Origin: Spirulina major PCC 6313
GTDB lineage: Bacteria; Cyanobacteriota; Cyanobacteriia; Cyanobacteriales; Spirulinaceae
Assembly (NCBI RefSeq): GCF_001890765.1
Contig: NZ_KV878783.1
Span: forward strand, 1,651,174 to 1,715,173
Direction: 5' to 3'
Length of the DNA: 64,000 bases
Below are positions 27,327 through 35,225 of the stretch, in pieces; the first letter of the stretch is position 1; every line of letters begins with the position of its first letter. Position numbers and translations under genes: made by a program. Below the pieces are notes generated by a model. That model worked only from the letters and a program-made list of their open reading frames with translations. It was not told where the DNA came from and did no database searches.

Positions 27327-28832
27327 TTAGGCAGAGATTAATTGGGGTGCAGTGTGGGCAGCAGGCGAGAGATTGGGGACGGCTTCGAGATGGGTGGGGG
27401 CAACGGGTAAGACAATTTGAAATTCAGTTCCTTGCCCAAATTGCGAGGTGCATTGGAGATGACCGTGGTGCTTGTCAACGATGATTTGATAACTAATGGA
27501 TAGCCCTAAGCCCGTGCCACGACCAACGGGTTTGGTGGTGTAGAAGGGATCAAAGACCTTTGTTAAGGTTTGGGAGTTCATGCCAAGGCCATTGTCTTTG
27601 ATGCGGATCGTGATCCACTGATCCGTTTGTTCTGTGGAAATTGCGATCGTGGGTTGGTCGGGTTGGTGTTCTTCGAGGGCATCGATCGCATTGGCCAACA
27701 AGTTCATAAACACTTGATTGAGTTGACCGGGATAACATTCGAGGGCGGGTAGCTGATCGTACTGTTTAATAATCTTGATTTCGGGGCGATCGCTGCCGGC
27801 TTTGAGACGGTGGTTGAGAATCATCAGGGTGGAATCTAGACCATCGTGCAGATCGGCATACTTGCGTTCGGCTTCGTCAAGGCGGGAGAAATTACGGAGC
27901 GATCGCACAATGTCACAAATCCGACTCGTGCCTACATCCATGGATTGGAGAATGCGGGAAAAATCAGCTTGGATAAACTCCCACTCTTCAAGATCGCAGA
28001 TCTGACTAATCTGATCGTCAAGTTCAGGATGGTAGGTTCGATAGAGGGTCAAAATCGTGGCTAACGTCGTGGCGTATTCTTGGAGATGGCTGAGATTGCC
28101 GTAGATGAAGTTGACGGGATTATTGATTTCGTGGGCAATGCCTGCCACCATTTGCCCCAGACTCGACATTTTTTCGCTCTGGACTAACTGGGCTTGGGTG
28201 GCTCGCAGTTCTCGCACCGTGGCTTCGAGTTGGGTGTTGCGATCGATTAAGGTGGCTTCAGAGGTGCGGAGAGCCGCTTCGGCTTCGTGACGCTCTAGCA
28301 TTTCTAACTGGAGTTTTTGGAGCGTGCTTTGGAGGGCACGGGTGCGCTGTTCAACCCGCATTTCCAGTTCTTCGTTTAATTGTTTGAGGGTGGCTTCAGC
28401 CTGTTTGCGTTCATTGATTTCCCGCTGCATGACTTGATTCACGAGCACCAACTGATTGGCGCTGGGGAGAGAGAGGATCTTCTCAAATCGAGGCAAGAGC
28501 ATCAAGAGCAAGTCCAGCCCACAGATGACGGTGATCCACAGGAGCGCGATCGCCCCCATGGAATGGGGATGAAACCATTGCCACGTTTCGCCGAGCAAGG
28601 AGAGGCTCAGGAACGTTGCCGTCAACACAATCATCAAGGTGAGGCGATTGCAGGGAACATGACGACGGTTTGCGACTAAATACGCGAGGGTTCCGGGCAC
28701 TGCACTAAAGAGCAGCGCGAGGCACAGTAAGCCCAAAACATGAGCGAGGCTGGTTACGGACTGTCGAGAGAATCCACTATCGACTAAAACGGTTGCGATC
28801 GCGACATGACTGACACCATTAAGACTCATCAC
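27327..28832 (-). CDS. Membrane sensor histidine kinase
   Basis: A 501-residue kinase. Three or four membrane segments fill about residues 20-120, a coiled coil with two ERKQAEATLKQ-like heptads covers 130-225, the dimerisation/phospho-acceptor box LGQMVAGIAHEINNPVNF follows near residue 235, then HATPase_c with N box NLLANAIDAL, G1 DNGLGM and G2 GRGTGLGLS. No PAS or GAF domain is present, so sensing may be in the membrane. No response regulator adjoins it, as is common in cyanobacteria. Confidence 0.92.
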   Translation of the reverse strand: MMSLNGVSHVAIATVLVDSGFSRQSVTSLAHVLGLLCLALLFSAVPGTLAYLVANRRHVPCNRLTLMIVLTATFLSLSLLGETWQWFHPHSMGAIALLWITVICGLDLLLMLLPRFEKILSLPSANQLVLVNQVMQREINERKQAEATLKQLNEELEMRVEQRTRALQSTLQKLQLEMLERHEAEAALRTSEATLIDRNTQLEATVRELRATQAQLVQSEKMSSLGQMVAGIAHEINNPVNFIYGNLSHLQEYATTLATILTLYRTYHPELDDQISQICDLEEWEFIQADFSRILQSMDVGTSRICDIVRSLRNFSRLDEAERKYADLHDGLDSTLMILNHRLKAGSDRPEIKIIKQYDQLPALECYPGQLNQVFMNLLANAIDALEEHQPDQPTIAISTEQTDQWITIRIKDNGLGMNSQTLTKVFDPFYTTKPVGRGTGLGLSISYQIIVDKHHGHLQCTSQFGQGTEFQIVLPVAPTHLEAVPNLSPAAHTAPQLISA

Positions 28833-29538
28833 TGCTCCTTTCCTACTCTAGTCGGTGCTTATGCTTGAGCATAAAAGAGAACGTGTGAAAAACTTGTGAA
28901 AACCTTATCTGGATTACCTGATAATTGCGCACGCTGTGGACATTAAGCTTTGTCCTCAGCGTGCGCCTGATTTCGATTAAAATCGGTGGAACATCTTGCT
29001 AGACTTGATGCTCAGGCATTTCTAAACTGTTAATGATTGCAAGATTTGCCTACTATTTTGTAAACAAAATTACAGTTTCGTTTTTAGTTGTTACTTGACG
29101 CACTGTATTCACTGCAAATTTTTGTTATCCTATCTGGATATTTTTGTTACAAAAGTACATGGTTCGAGTCAGATTAACAACATCCAAAAAACAAATGTCA
29201 TCAGCATGGTTGGGGCACGTGTTGGGGTCAGGATGGACGGATCAGGAGGGCAGCAAGACCAAACAATGGGGTAGGGAGGGATTCGGGCGGGGGGAGTCGT
29301 TGGCCGCGATGATTTTTCCCAAGAAACCCTGCCCAGTCGCCCATCGGCTTGTAGGAAGAGTATATGTCGGTTCAGACCTGTGCTAATTTAGCCAGAGATC
29401 CGATCCTGCACTATGATGCTGTTGCCGAATTCAACCCTATGGTTCTGGGTGTGATCCAACCTGTGATGTTCAGGTTTCCGGTGCATCAGGATTGTTGTTC
29501 TTAAACTGTTGAGTTGCCCCCCTGCTTCAATTACGCCT
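28833..29538. other. Long intergenic region
   Basis: About 700 bases between divergent genes. An 80-codon frame at 29144-29386 has no family resemblance and poor coding character, so I do not call it. The first 300 bases are AT-rich. No tRNA or recognised RNA is seen. The region should contain promoters for the kinase (left) and the CAP protein (right). Confidence 0.5.
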
Positions 29539-30852
29539 ATGGTTTCCGCTGTGATGATGCGTTCAATCTTAACCACAACTGTGCTTGGGTTGGGATTGAG
29601 TTATGGATATCCCCATTGGTTCGGGGCAGGTGCGATCGCCAGTGTTCCACCGCCGGATTTCGTGGCCCAGGCCGCTACGCCGGATGTGGAGGGGTTGTTG
29701 GACTTGATTAATCAGGCGCGATCGCAGGCGGGCCTGCCTCCCTTAACCCTTAACGAACAATTGACCGCAGCGGCTCAAGCCCACGCCCAAGCGATGGCGG
29801 TGGACAACTTTTTTTCCCAAACCGATCAAACCGGTCTCTACACCGATGAACGGGTGGTCAACTTTGGCTATGGGGGCCGCGTCGGGGAAAACATCGCCGC
29901 TGGCCGGGCTAATATTCGCTGGGTTTTGGAAAAATGGCTCGATAGTCCCGGCTACCGGATGAATTTGCTCGATCCAGAGTTCACGGATGTGGGCTTGGGG
30001 TATGGGTTCAATCGCACCTCGGACTTTAATCACTATTGGTCGATCGTGTTGGGGGCGGGCCGTGACTCAACGCCCAATGTGCCGTTGCGATCGCAGGCTG
30101 TGGCCCCTGACCCCGATGGGTCAGTCTTAACGGTGATCAATACAGTCCGACAACAGGCCTGTGTGCCCACGTTGCGCTTGAATGCGGCATTAACGACCGT
30201 GGCTCAGGACTATGTGGGGGACGTTGCCGCCACCGGAACCACGGATTGGCAAGGAATGCCGGCGGATCTCCTCGATACCCAACTGGCGCAACAGGCTAGT
30301 TATGAGGCGATGAATGTGGTGCAACTGATTGGACAGCAGGCCCAAGCCCCGGATCTGGTGGCAGCATGGCAGCGGGATCAGGTCAATCGGGAGGCATTAC
30401 TGCGACCGGAATATGTGGATGTGGGGATTGGCTATGCGGTGCAGGGGGATCAAGGCGCGTCCCGCTACTGGACTGCGATTTTGGCGGAGCCACGTTATCC
30501 TGCGCCCTTAGACTTGACGATTGATCCCCTCCGTCGCGAGGCTGGCAGTTTAGACGATACCGATGCGACGCTGCCCGCTGACGGCAGTGTGTACGATATC
30601 TACAGTTTTACCGGGCAAGCAGGTCAAAGGGTAGCGATCGATCTCGAAAGTGAGGCGTTTGATACCTATCTTTTTCTGTTCAATCCCCGTGATGCTCAGA
30701 TTGCGGACAATGACGATAGGAGCGATCGCAGTAGTAATTCGCGAATTGTGGTGGATCTGCCCTGCAATGGCACCTATCGGGTGATGGTGAATAGTTACAA
30801 CGCCAACAGCCGCGGCCGCTATACCTTAAGCATCTACGAATTGGGTTTGTAG
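29539..30852 (+). CDS. Secreted CAP (SCP/PR1) domain protein with C-terminal PPC domain
   Basis: A protein of about 437 residues with a signal peptide (MMRSILTTTVLGLGLSYG). A first CAP domain runs about 50-185 (LLDLINQARSQAGLPPLTLNEQL, VGENIAAG, SPGYRMNLLDPEFTDVGLGY). A weaker second CAP-like unit runs about 195-335 (VINTVRQQACVPTLRLN to VDVGIGYAV). A pre-peptidase C-terminal (PPC) beta domain ends the protein. The usual SPGH histidine is Y in the first unit and the second lacks the motif. ATG 29539 is chosen; TTG 29509 adds residues that do not fit a signal peptide. The 3' end overlaps the convergent methyltransferase gene by 19 bases. Confidence 0.85.
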   Translation: MVSAVMMRSILTTTVLGLGLSYGYPHWFGAGAIASVPPPDFVAQAATPDVEGLLDLINQARSQAGLPPLTLNEQLTAAAQAHAQAMAVDNFFSQTDQTGLYTDERVVNFGYGGRVGENIAAGRANIRWVLEKWLDSPGYRMNLLDPEFTDVGLGYGFNRTSDFNHYWSIVLGAGRDSTPNVPLRSQAVAPDPDGSVLTVINTVRQQACVPTLRLNAALTTVAQDYVGDVAATGTTDWQGMPADLLDTQLAQQASYEAMNVVQLIGQQAQAPDLVAAWQRDQVNREALLRPEYVDVGIGYAVQGDQGASRYWTAILAEPRYPAPLDLTIDPLRREAGSLDDTDATLPADGSVYDIYSFTGQAGQRVAIDLESEAFDTYLFLFNPRDAQIADNDDRSDRSSNSRIVVDLPCNGTYRVMVNSYNANSRGRYTLSIYELGL

Positions 30853-31466
30853 GCTTGGACTACTTGTAAACTGCCGCCGGCGTAAAGGGTGCGATCGCAC
30901 TGTTCAAACCCCACCGCCTGCAACGTTGTTGCTAAATCCGTGCGCAGTAATTGCCACGCCGTTTCCGTTTCAAACAGCCAGAGAAACATCGCCACCCCTG
31001 GCCAAAAGAGCGGATTCGTCGGCGGATGGAAATCCACCAGGGCAAACACGCCCCCCGGTCGTAGCACCCGATACACCTCCTGGAGAATCTGCTGTAACTG
31101 TTCCGGCTTCATTTCATGTAATGCCGCTGAGGTGTGGACGAGATCAAACTGAGCATCGGGCAGAGGTATCTGCTCGGCAAAGGCTTCGACGTAGGTGGCT
31201 TGGGGGGCGCGGGCTTGGGCGCGGGCGATCGCCTGCGGGGACGCATCCAACGCCGTCACCTGCTCCGACTGCTGCACCAAAATTTGCGTCACCGGGGCCG
31301 CACCACAACATAAATCGAGCACGCGGGTCTCAGGGGTAATCTCTAAGCCTTGGAACGGTAAGCGGCGAAATCGCTCTTCTCCCCCCACGGCCAAGGATGC
31401 GATCGCCGACACCGTGTCATAAATCCATTGATATCGGTAACTCCATGCCCGTAAAACTGTCGCCAT
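30834..31466 (-). CDS. Class I SAM-dependent methyltransferase
   Basis: A 210-residue Methyltransf_11-type protein. Motif I is VLDLCCGAAPVTQIL near residue 47, the acidic motif II is VTALDASPQAI near 72, and LPDAQFDLVHTSAALHEM and VLRPGGVFALVDFHPP follow. The small-molecule or lipid substrate is not evident. It is transcribed divergently from hemH, with a C-run/G-run hairpin (31501-31525) between them. Confidence 0.85.
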   Translation of the reverse strand: MATVLRAWSYRYQWIYDTVSAIASLAVGGEERFRRLPFQGLEITPETRVLDLCCGAAPVTQILVQQSEQVTALDASPQAIARAQARAPQATYVEAFAEQIPLPDAQFDLVHTSAALHEMKPEQLQQILQEVYRVLRPGGVFALVDFHPPTNPLFWPGVAMFLWLFETETAWQLLRTDLATTLQAVGFEQCDRTLYAGGSLQVVQAYKPNS

Positions 31467-31580
31467 TTAGTCCCCGCTGCGCTGATAAACTTGAATGATA
31501 CTCCCCCAAACCGATCGAGGGGGGGAATATATTGTTAAACTTAGTCAAGAATCTAACAATTAACAAAAGCTATTATCACA

Positions 31581-32741
31581 ATGGATCGGATAGGAGTCCT
31601 GTTATTAAATCTTGGGGGGCCCGACACCCTAGAAGATGTACGCCCCTTCTTGTTTAATCTCTTTGCAGATCCAGAAATCATTCGGCTCCCAGTGCCGTGG
31701 TTGCAAAAACCCCTGGCCTGGTTCATCTCCAGTCGTCGCGTCTCCGTCTCCCAAGATAACTATCGCCAAATTGGGGGCGGCTCGCCGCTGCGCCAAATCA
31801 CCGAAGCCCAAGGCGAAGCCCTTGCCCAACAACTCAAAGACCAAGGCACAGACACCAAGGTCTACATCGGCATGCGCTACTGGCATCCCTTCACCGAAGA
31901 AGCGATCGCCCGCATCAAAGCCGACAACATCACCAAACTCGTCATCCTCCCCCTCTATCCCCAGTTCTCAATCAGCACCACCGGCTCCTCATTCCGCCTC
32001 CTCGAACAACTGTGGCAAGACGACCCCGAACTCCGCCAACTCAACTACACCGTCGTCCCCTCCTGGTACAAACACCCCCACTATCTCAACGCCATGGCCC
32101 AACTGATCGCCCAAGAACTCGATCAGTTTGAAAACCCCGACCCCGTCCATATTTTCTTCAGCGCCCACGGTGTCCCCCTCAGCTACGTCGAAGAAGCCGG
32201 CGACCCCTACCAAAAAGAAATCGAAGACTGCACCCGGCAAATCATGGCCACCCTCAGCCGTCCTAACCCCTACACCCTCGCCTATCAAAGTCGCGTTGGC
32301 CCGGTGGAATGGCTCAAACCCTACACCGAAGATGCCCTCGTCGAACTCGGCCAATCCGGCATCAAACAGATCGTCGTCGTCCCCATTAGTTTCGTCTCCG
32401 AGCACATCGAAACCCTCCAAGAAATCGACATCGAATACCGCGAAATTGCCGAAGAAGCCGGCATTCACGAATTTCGCCGCGTCCCCGCCCTCAACACCCA
32501 CCCCGAATTTATCAACGCCCTCACCGACCTCGTTTACACCGCCCTCGACCAACCCCCCAAAACCTTTGCCCAAGTCGTCCAAGTGGGCAAAACCAAAATC
32601 TACCCCCCCGAACGCTGGGAATGGGGCATGACCACCGCCGCCGAAATCTGGAACGGTCGCCTGGCCATGCTTGGCTTCCTCGCCCTGATTGTGGAACTGA
32701 TCAGCGGGAAAGGGTTACTCCATTTCGTAGGCTTACTCTAA
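31581..32741 (+). CDS. hemH: Ferrochelatase with C-terminal CAB domain
   Basis: Inserts Fe2+ into protoporphyrin IX, the last step of haem synthesis. It has 386 residues. The catalytic core includes [20 protein letters not shown], the active-site histidine in [18 protein letters not shown] near residue 193, and [20 protein letters not shown] linker leads to a single-helix chlorophyll a/b-binding motif, [24 protein letters not shown], near residues 350-375, a feature of cyanobacterial and plastid enzymes. That tail senses or binds chlorophyll in balancing haem and chlorophyll synthesis. Confidence 0.96.
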   Translation: MDRIGVLLLNLGGPDTLEDVRPFLFNLFADPEIIRLPVPWLQKPLAWFISSRRVSVSQDNYRQIGGGSPLRQITEAQGEALAQQLKDQGTDTKVYIGMRYWHPFTEEAIARIKADNITKLVILPLYPQFSISTTGSSFRLLEQLWQDDPELRQLNYTVVPSWYKHPHYLNAMAQLIAQELDQFENPDPVHIFFSAHGVPLSYVEEAGDPYQKEIEDCTRQIMATLSRPNPYTLAYQSRVGPVEWLKPYTEDALVELGQSGIKQIVVVPISFVSEHIETLQEIDIEYREIAEEAGIHEFRRVPALNTHPEFINALTDLVYTALDQPPKTFAQVVQVGKTKIYPPERWEWGMTTAAEIWNGRLAMLGFLALIVELISGKGLLHFVGLL

Positions 32742-33177
32742 ATTTAAGCCCGTGGCGCGACAAGCCACCCCACCGGGGATTGAAATCCCCGGCTCAGAGC
32801 ACAAGTAGGTTAATGGAGGTTAAGTATTTAATCCGGTAATTGAAAAAGGTTCTAAACCTCTAGCGAGCAAGATGCTCGCATTACGGAGTTACTGGATTAT
32901 TTCCTTAAGTTTCATTCCCGAACCCGTTAAAACGGGTTTTCGCTGTGAGCCAAGAACTTAAGTTCTTGGCGGCAGTATCGTGGCACATTCAAAAAGGTGA
33001 GTTACGAAGGATTACTAGATTGCTGTGATAGCGAGAGTTTACTTCGCTTAACCCATCCTATAGTAAGACCTTATTTTAACTGTGCCACAACAGGAGTGGG
33101 CTGCTAGATCTTGACTTGACAGCATTCCGCGTCCGGGCACTGCCCATCCGCCACAGGTTCCGACTGTCCCGCAATGT
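32742..33177. repeat. Intergenic cluster of palindromes
   Basis: No gene is seen. Hairpins in order: CCGGGGAT-TGAA-ATCCCCGG (32773-32792); AACCCGTT-AA-AACGGGTT (32921-32938) followed by TTCGC; and a perfect palindrome with core CCAAGAACTTAAGTTCTTGG (32950-32969, extended by one pair). A related short palindrome occurs at 51304-51318. The first could end hemH transcription. Confidence 0.7.
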
Positions 33178-34659
33178 CTAACTTGCCGTTGATTGCATCA
33201 GGGCTTTTTTGCGGCTGTCGAACAGTTTCGACATACTGACCGTGATCGTTTCAACGATCGCAGGATCACAGGCCGCAAGAAAACTCTCGCCACTCAGTTC
33301 ATCCTTAAAGAACGACTTGGCCTGACCGAGTAGCTCACAAATCCGGTCAAACCCCATCACCTTCACCATCAATGTTGTGAGGGGTGAATTTTTGATGTCG
33401 TAGGATGAACTGCTGTAACGTCCCTTTTCGAGGAGTTCTAGCACTTCGCGTTCGAGGATATTGCGCGGGGGGTGATGGTTGGGAAATTCCGGTAACAGGT
33501 CTTCGAGGGTTTCAATTTGCAGCCCCATCGGGTTGAGTTCCCCCATGATCGTCGAGAGGGGGATATTACGACCAAACCGCCGCGACAGGGCTTCGAGGAC
33601 TGCCATGGTAAAGAGTTTGCTGCCGATGTAGAGACGGGCAATCTCAATATTCCGCTCGGCGCGTTCGAGGAGATTTTGGTAGGTGCTGTCGTTGGGTTCG
33701 TTGTGAAATTGTTGAAAGACAAGTTCGGGCCTGAGAAAATTCATGAACCCTTCCATTTTCTGGAGGGCAACCCGGTATTCGTTGACGGTGTAGGAACTGG
33801 GGTTTTTGAGGTTGTGGTTGGTTTCCGGCAGCAGGCTCCAGGTGTTGTCGAGGAACCGGGCGGAACTGGGGTTGGCGAAGCTGCCCACGTCCCGGTTGGC
33901 CATGCGGACGGCCTGTTGGACGGCTTGGATCAGTTCGTCGTCGGTAAGGTTCAGTTGATAGTCAGCATTGGCGGCCTTGAGACGGTCGTAGAGGTGTTCA
34001 GCGGGGGTGAGGCCGTCGGAGGCGGGGCGGAAGGGGATGGTGGTTTCAATACAGGCGATGATCTTCAGGATTAAGCCTTGGCTGAAGAAGGGTTCTAAGA
34101 CTTTGGCACAGACGAGGGCGCTGAGAAATTCGTTTTGTCCGGTGAAGGGGGAAAGTTCTTGGTTGGGAGAGAAGCCAAAGACGCGCATGACCATGTCAAA
34201 CATGGGGTCGTTGGGTAGATCTTCGGCGCTGCGGATGTAAAGGTGTTCTTTGACTTCTCGGATGAAGGGGACGATGTAGAAGGTGAGGTTGAAGTTGACG
34301 GTTTGATCGACTTGGACGTAGACGAGGTCGTGAAACAGGGCGGCGAGAACTTCGATCGCATTGGCGGAGCCGCCGACTTCAAAGATGTGGTCGGGGGTGT
34401 GGAAGTATCGCCAGGGGCCGGTCATGGTTTGGACGATGATTTCGGCGATTTTGGCGAGGTCGCGATCGCTGATGTCTACTTCCAGTTGGCGCGTGGCCCA
34501 CAGGAGCTTGTCGAGGCAAAGTTGATGATCCTGTTCAAAATTCATCCGGACTTCTACTGCACCTTTACTGAACTTAACTGCTATTTTAGCCATCTCTGTC
34601 CAGAGATGAATGTTTTTTCTTTGGAGAAAATCGGAAGTAGGGATATTAAACCACCGCAA
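33178..34659 (-). CDS. HD-domain-like protein of unknown specificity
   Basis: A protein of up to 493 residues. An HD phosphohydrolase-like signature is visible: YFHTPDHIFEV near residue 90 and ALFHDLVYVQVD near 110, with helical sequence after. The rest is helical and cyanobacterial in style. In-frame ATGs at 34593 and 34545 (MNFEQDHQLCLDK) are plausible alternatives, and AAAGG lies upstream of 34545. It ends a minus-strand cluster: infC, nucleotide-translocase/HEAT protein, cyclic-nucleotide-binding protein, then this gene. Linkage to a cNMP-binding protein makes a nucleotide hydrolase plausible but unproven. Confidence 0.65.
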   Translation of the reverse strand: MRWFNIPTSDFLQRKNIHLWTEMAKIAVKFSKGAVEVRMNFEQDHQLCLDKLLWATRQLEVDISDRDLAKIAEIIVQTMTGPWRYFHTPDHIFEVGGSANAIEVLAALFHDLVYVQVDQTVNFNLTFYIVPFIREVKEHLYIRSAEDLPNDPMFDMVMRVFGFSPNQELSPFTGQNEFLSALVCAKVLEPFFSQGLILKIIACIETTIPFRPASDGLTPAEHLYDRLKAANADYQLNLTDDELIQAVQQAVRMANRDVGSFANPSSARFLDNTWSLLPETNHNLKNPSSYTVNEYRVALQKMEGFMNFLRPELVFQQFHNEPNDSTYQNLLERAERNIEIARLYIGSKLFTMAVLEALSRRFGRNIPLSTIMGELNPMGLQIETLEDLLPEFPNHHPPRNILEREVLELLEKGRYSSSSYDIKNSPLTTLMVKVMGFDRICELLGQAKSFFKDELSGESFLAACDPAIVETITVSMSKLFDSRKKALMQSTAS

Positions 34660-34707
34660 GTCTGATCAGACAAGAGTTTGAGGCAAATTGACTCATCCCG
34701 ATTCCCC

Positions 34708-35181
34708 TCACCGCAGGGGACTATTCACCGCTCGCATTTCTTTGATCTCGCTTTCGTAGCTGTTGATCTTGCCGTTGAGTTCGCGAATCCGACGGGAGAG
34801 GGCGCGGGTGATGTTAATGGCAATTTCGGGGGTTTCTTCGATTGCGTCGATCAATTGGAGTTGATTGAGGGTGAGACAGTCGCAGGTTTCGGTGGTGGTG
34901 ACGGAGGCGGAACGGGGTTCGGCATCGAAGAGGGCCATTTCGCCGAAAACCTTGCCGGCATCCATTCGGGCAAGTTCGCGATCGCCGGAATGAACTCGCA
35001 CCCGACCGGAAATCACAATGTAGAGCGATCGCCCTTCTTCCCCTTGCTCAAAAATCGTGTGATCGCTGGGAAACGAGAGTTCATCCATGGCCGACGCAAG
35101 CTTGACGAGAAATTCGTCGCGTAATTCTTGGAAAATTGAAACACGCCGAATAAACAGAAGGCGTTCAAAACTGCTTAGCAT
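34708..35181 (-). CDS. Cyclic nucleotide-binding domain protein
   Basis: A 157-residue single-domain protein. The CRP-type beta roll includes DHTIFEQGEEGRSLYIVISGRVRVHSGD and the phosphate-binding cassette FGEMALFDAEPRSAS near residues 80-95, with the key E and R conserved. No DNA-binding domain follows; a short helical tail (REL NGKINSYESEI region) ends it. It would act as a cAMP/cGMP-responsive partner. It lies 44 bases downstream of the translocase/HEAT gene and 48 upstream of the HD gene. Confidence 0.88.
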   Translation of the reverse strand: MLSSFERLLFIRRVSIFQELRDEFLVKLASAMDELSFPSDHTIFEQGEEGRSLYIVISGRVRVHSGDRELARMDAGKVFGEMALFDAEPRSASVTTTETCDCLTLNQLQLIDAIEETPEIAINITRALSRRIRELNGKINSYESEIKEMRAVNSPLR

Positions 35182-35225
35182 GGCGATTTAAGGGAGGATT
35201 GCAGGTGAACTATTAAGGACTGGCT

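Noticed and set aside
29158-29175. GGTTCGAGTC, possible tRNA T-loop
   Set aside because: No acceptor, D or anticodon stems can be placed around it.
29144-29386. An 80-residue protein in the long intergenic region
   Set aside because: No family resemblance, no ribosome-binding site and unlikely residue composition.
31501-31525. C-run/G-run hairpin as a terminator
   Set aside because: It lies between two divergent gene starts and has no T run; more likely part of the promoter region.
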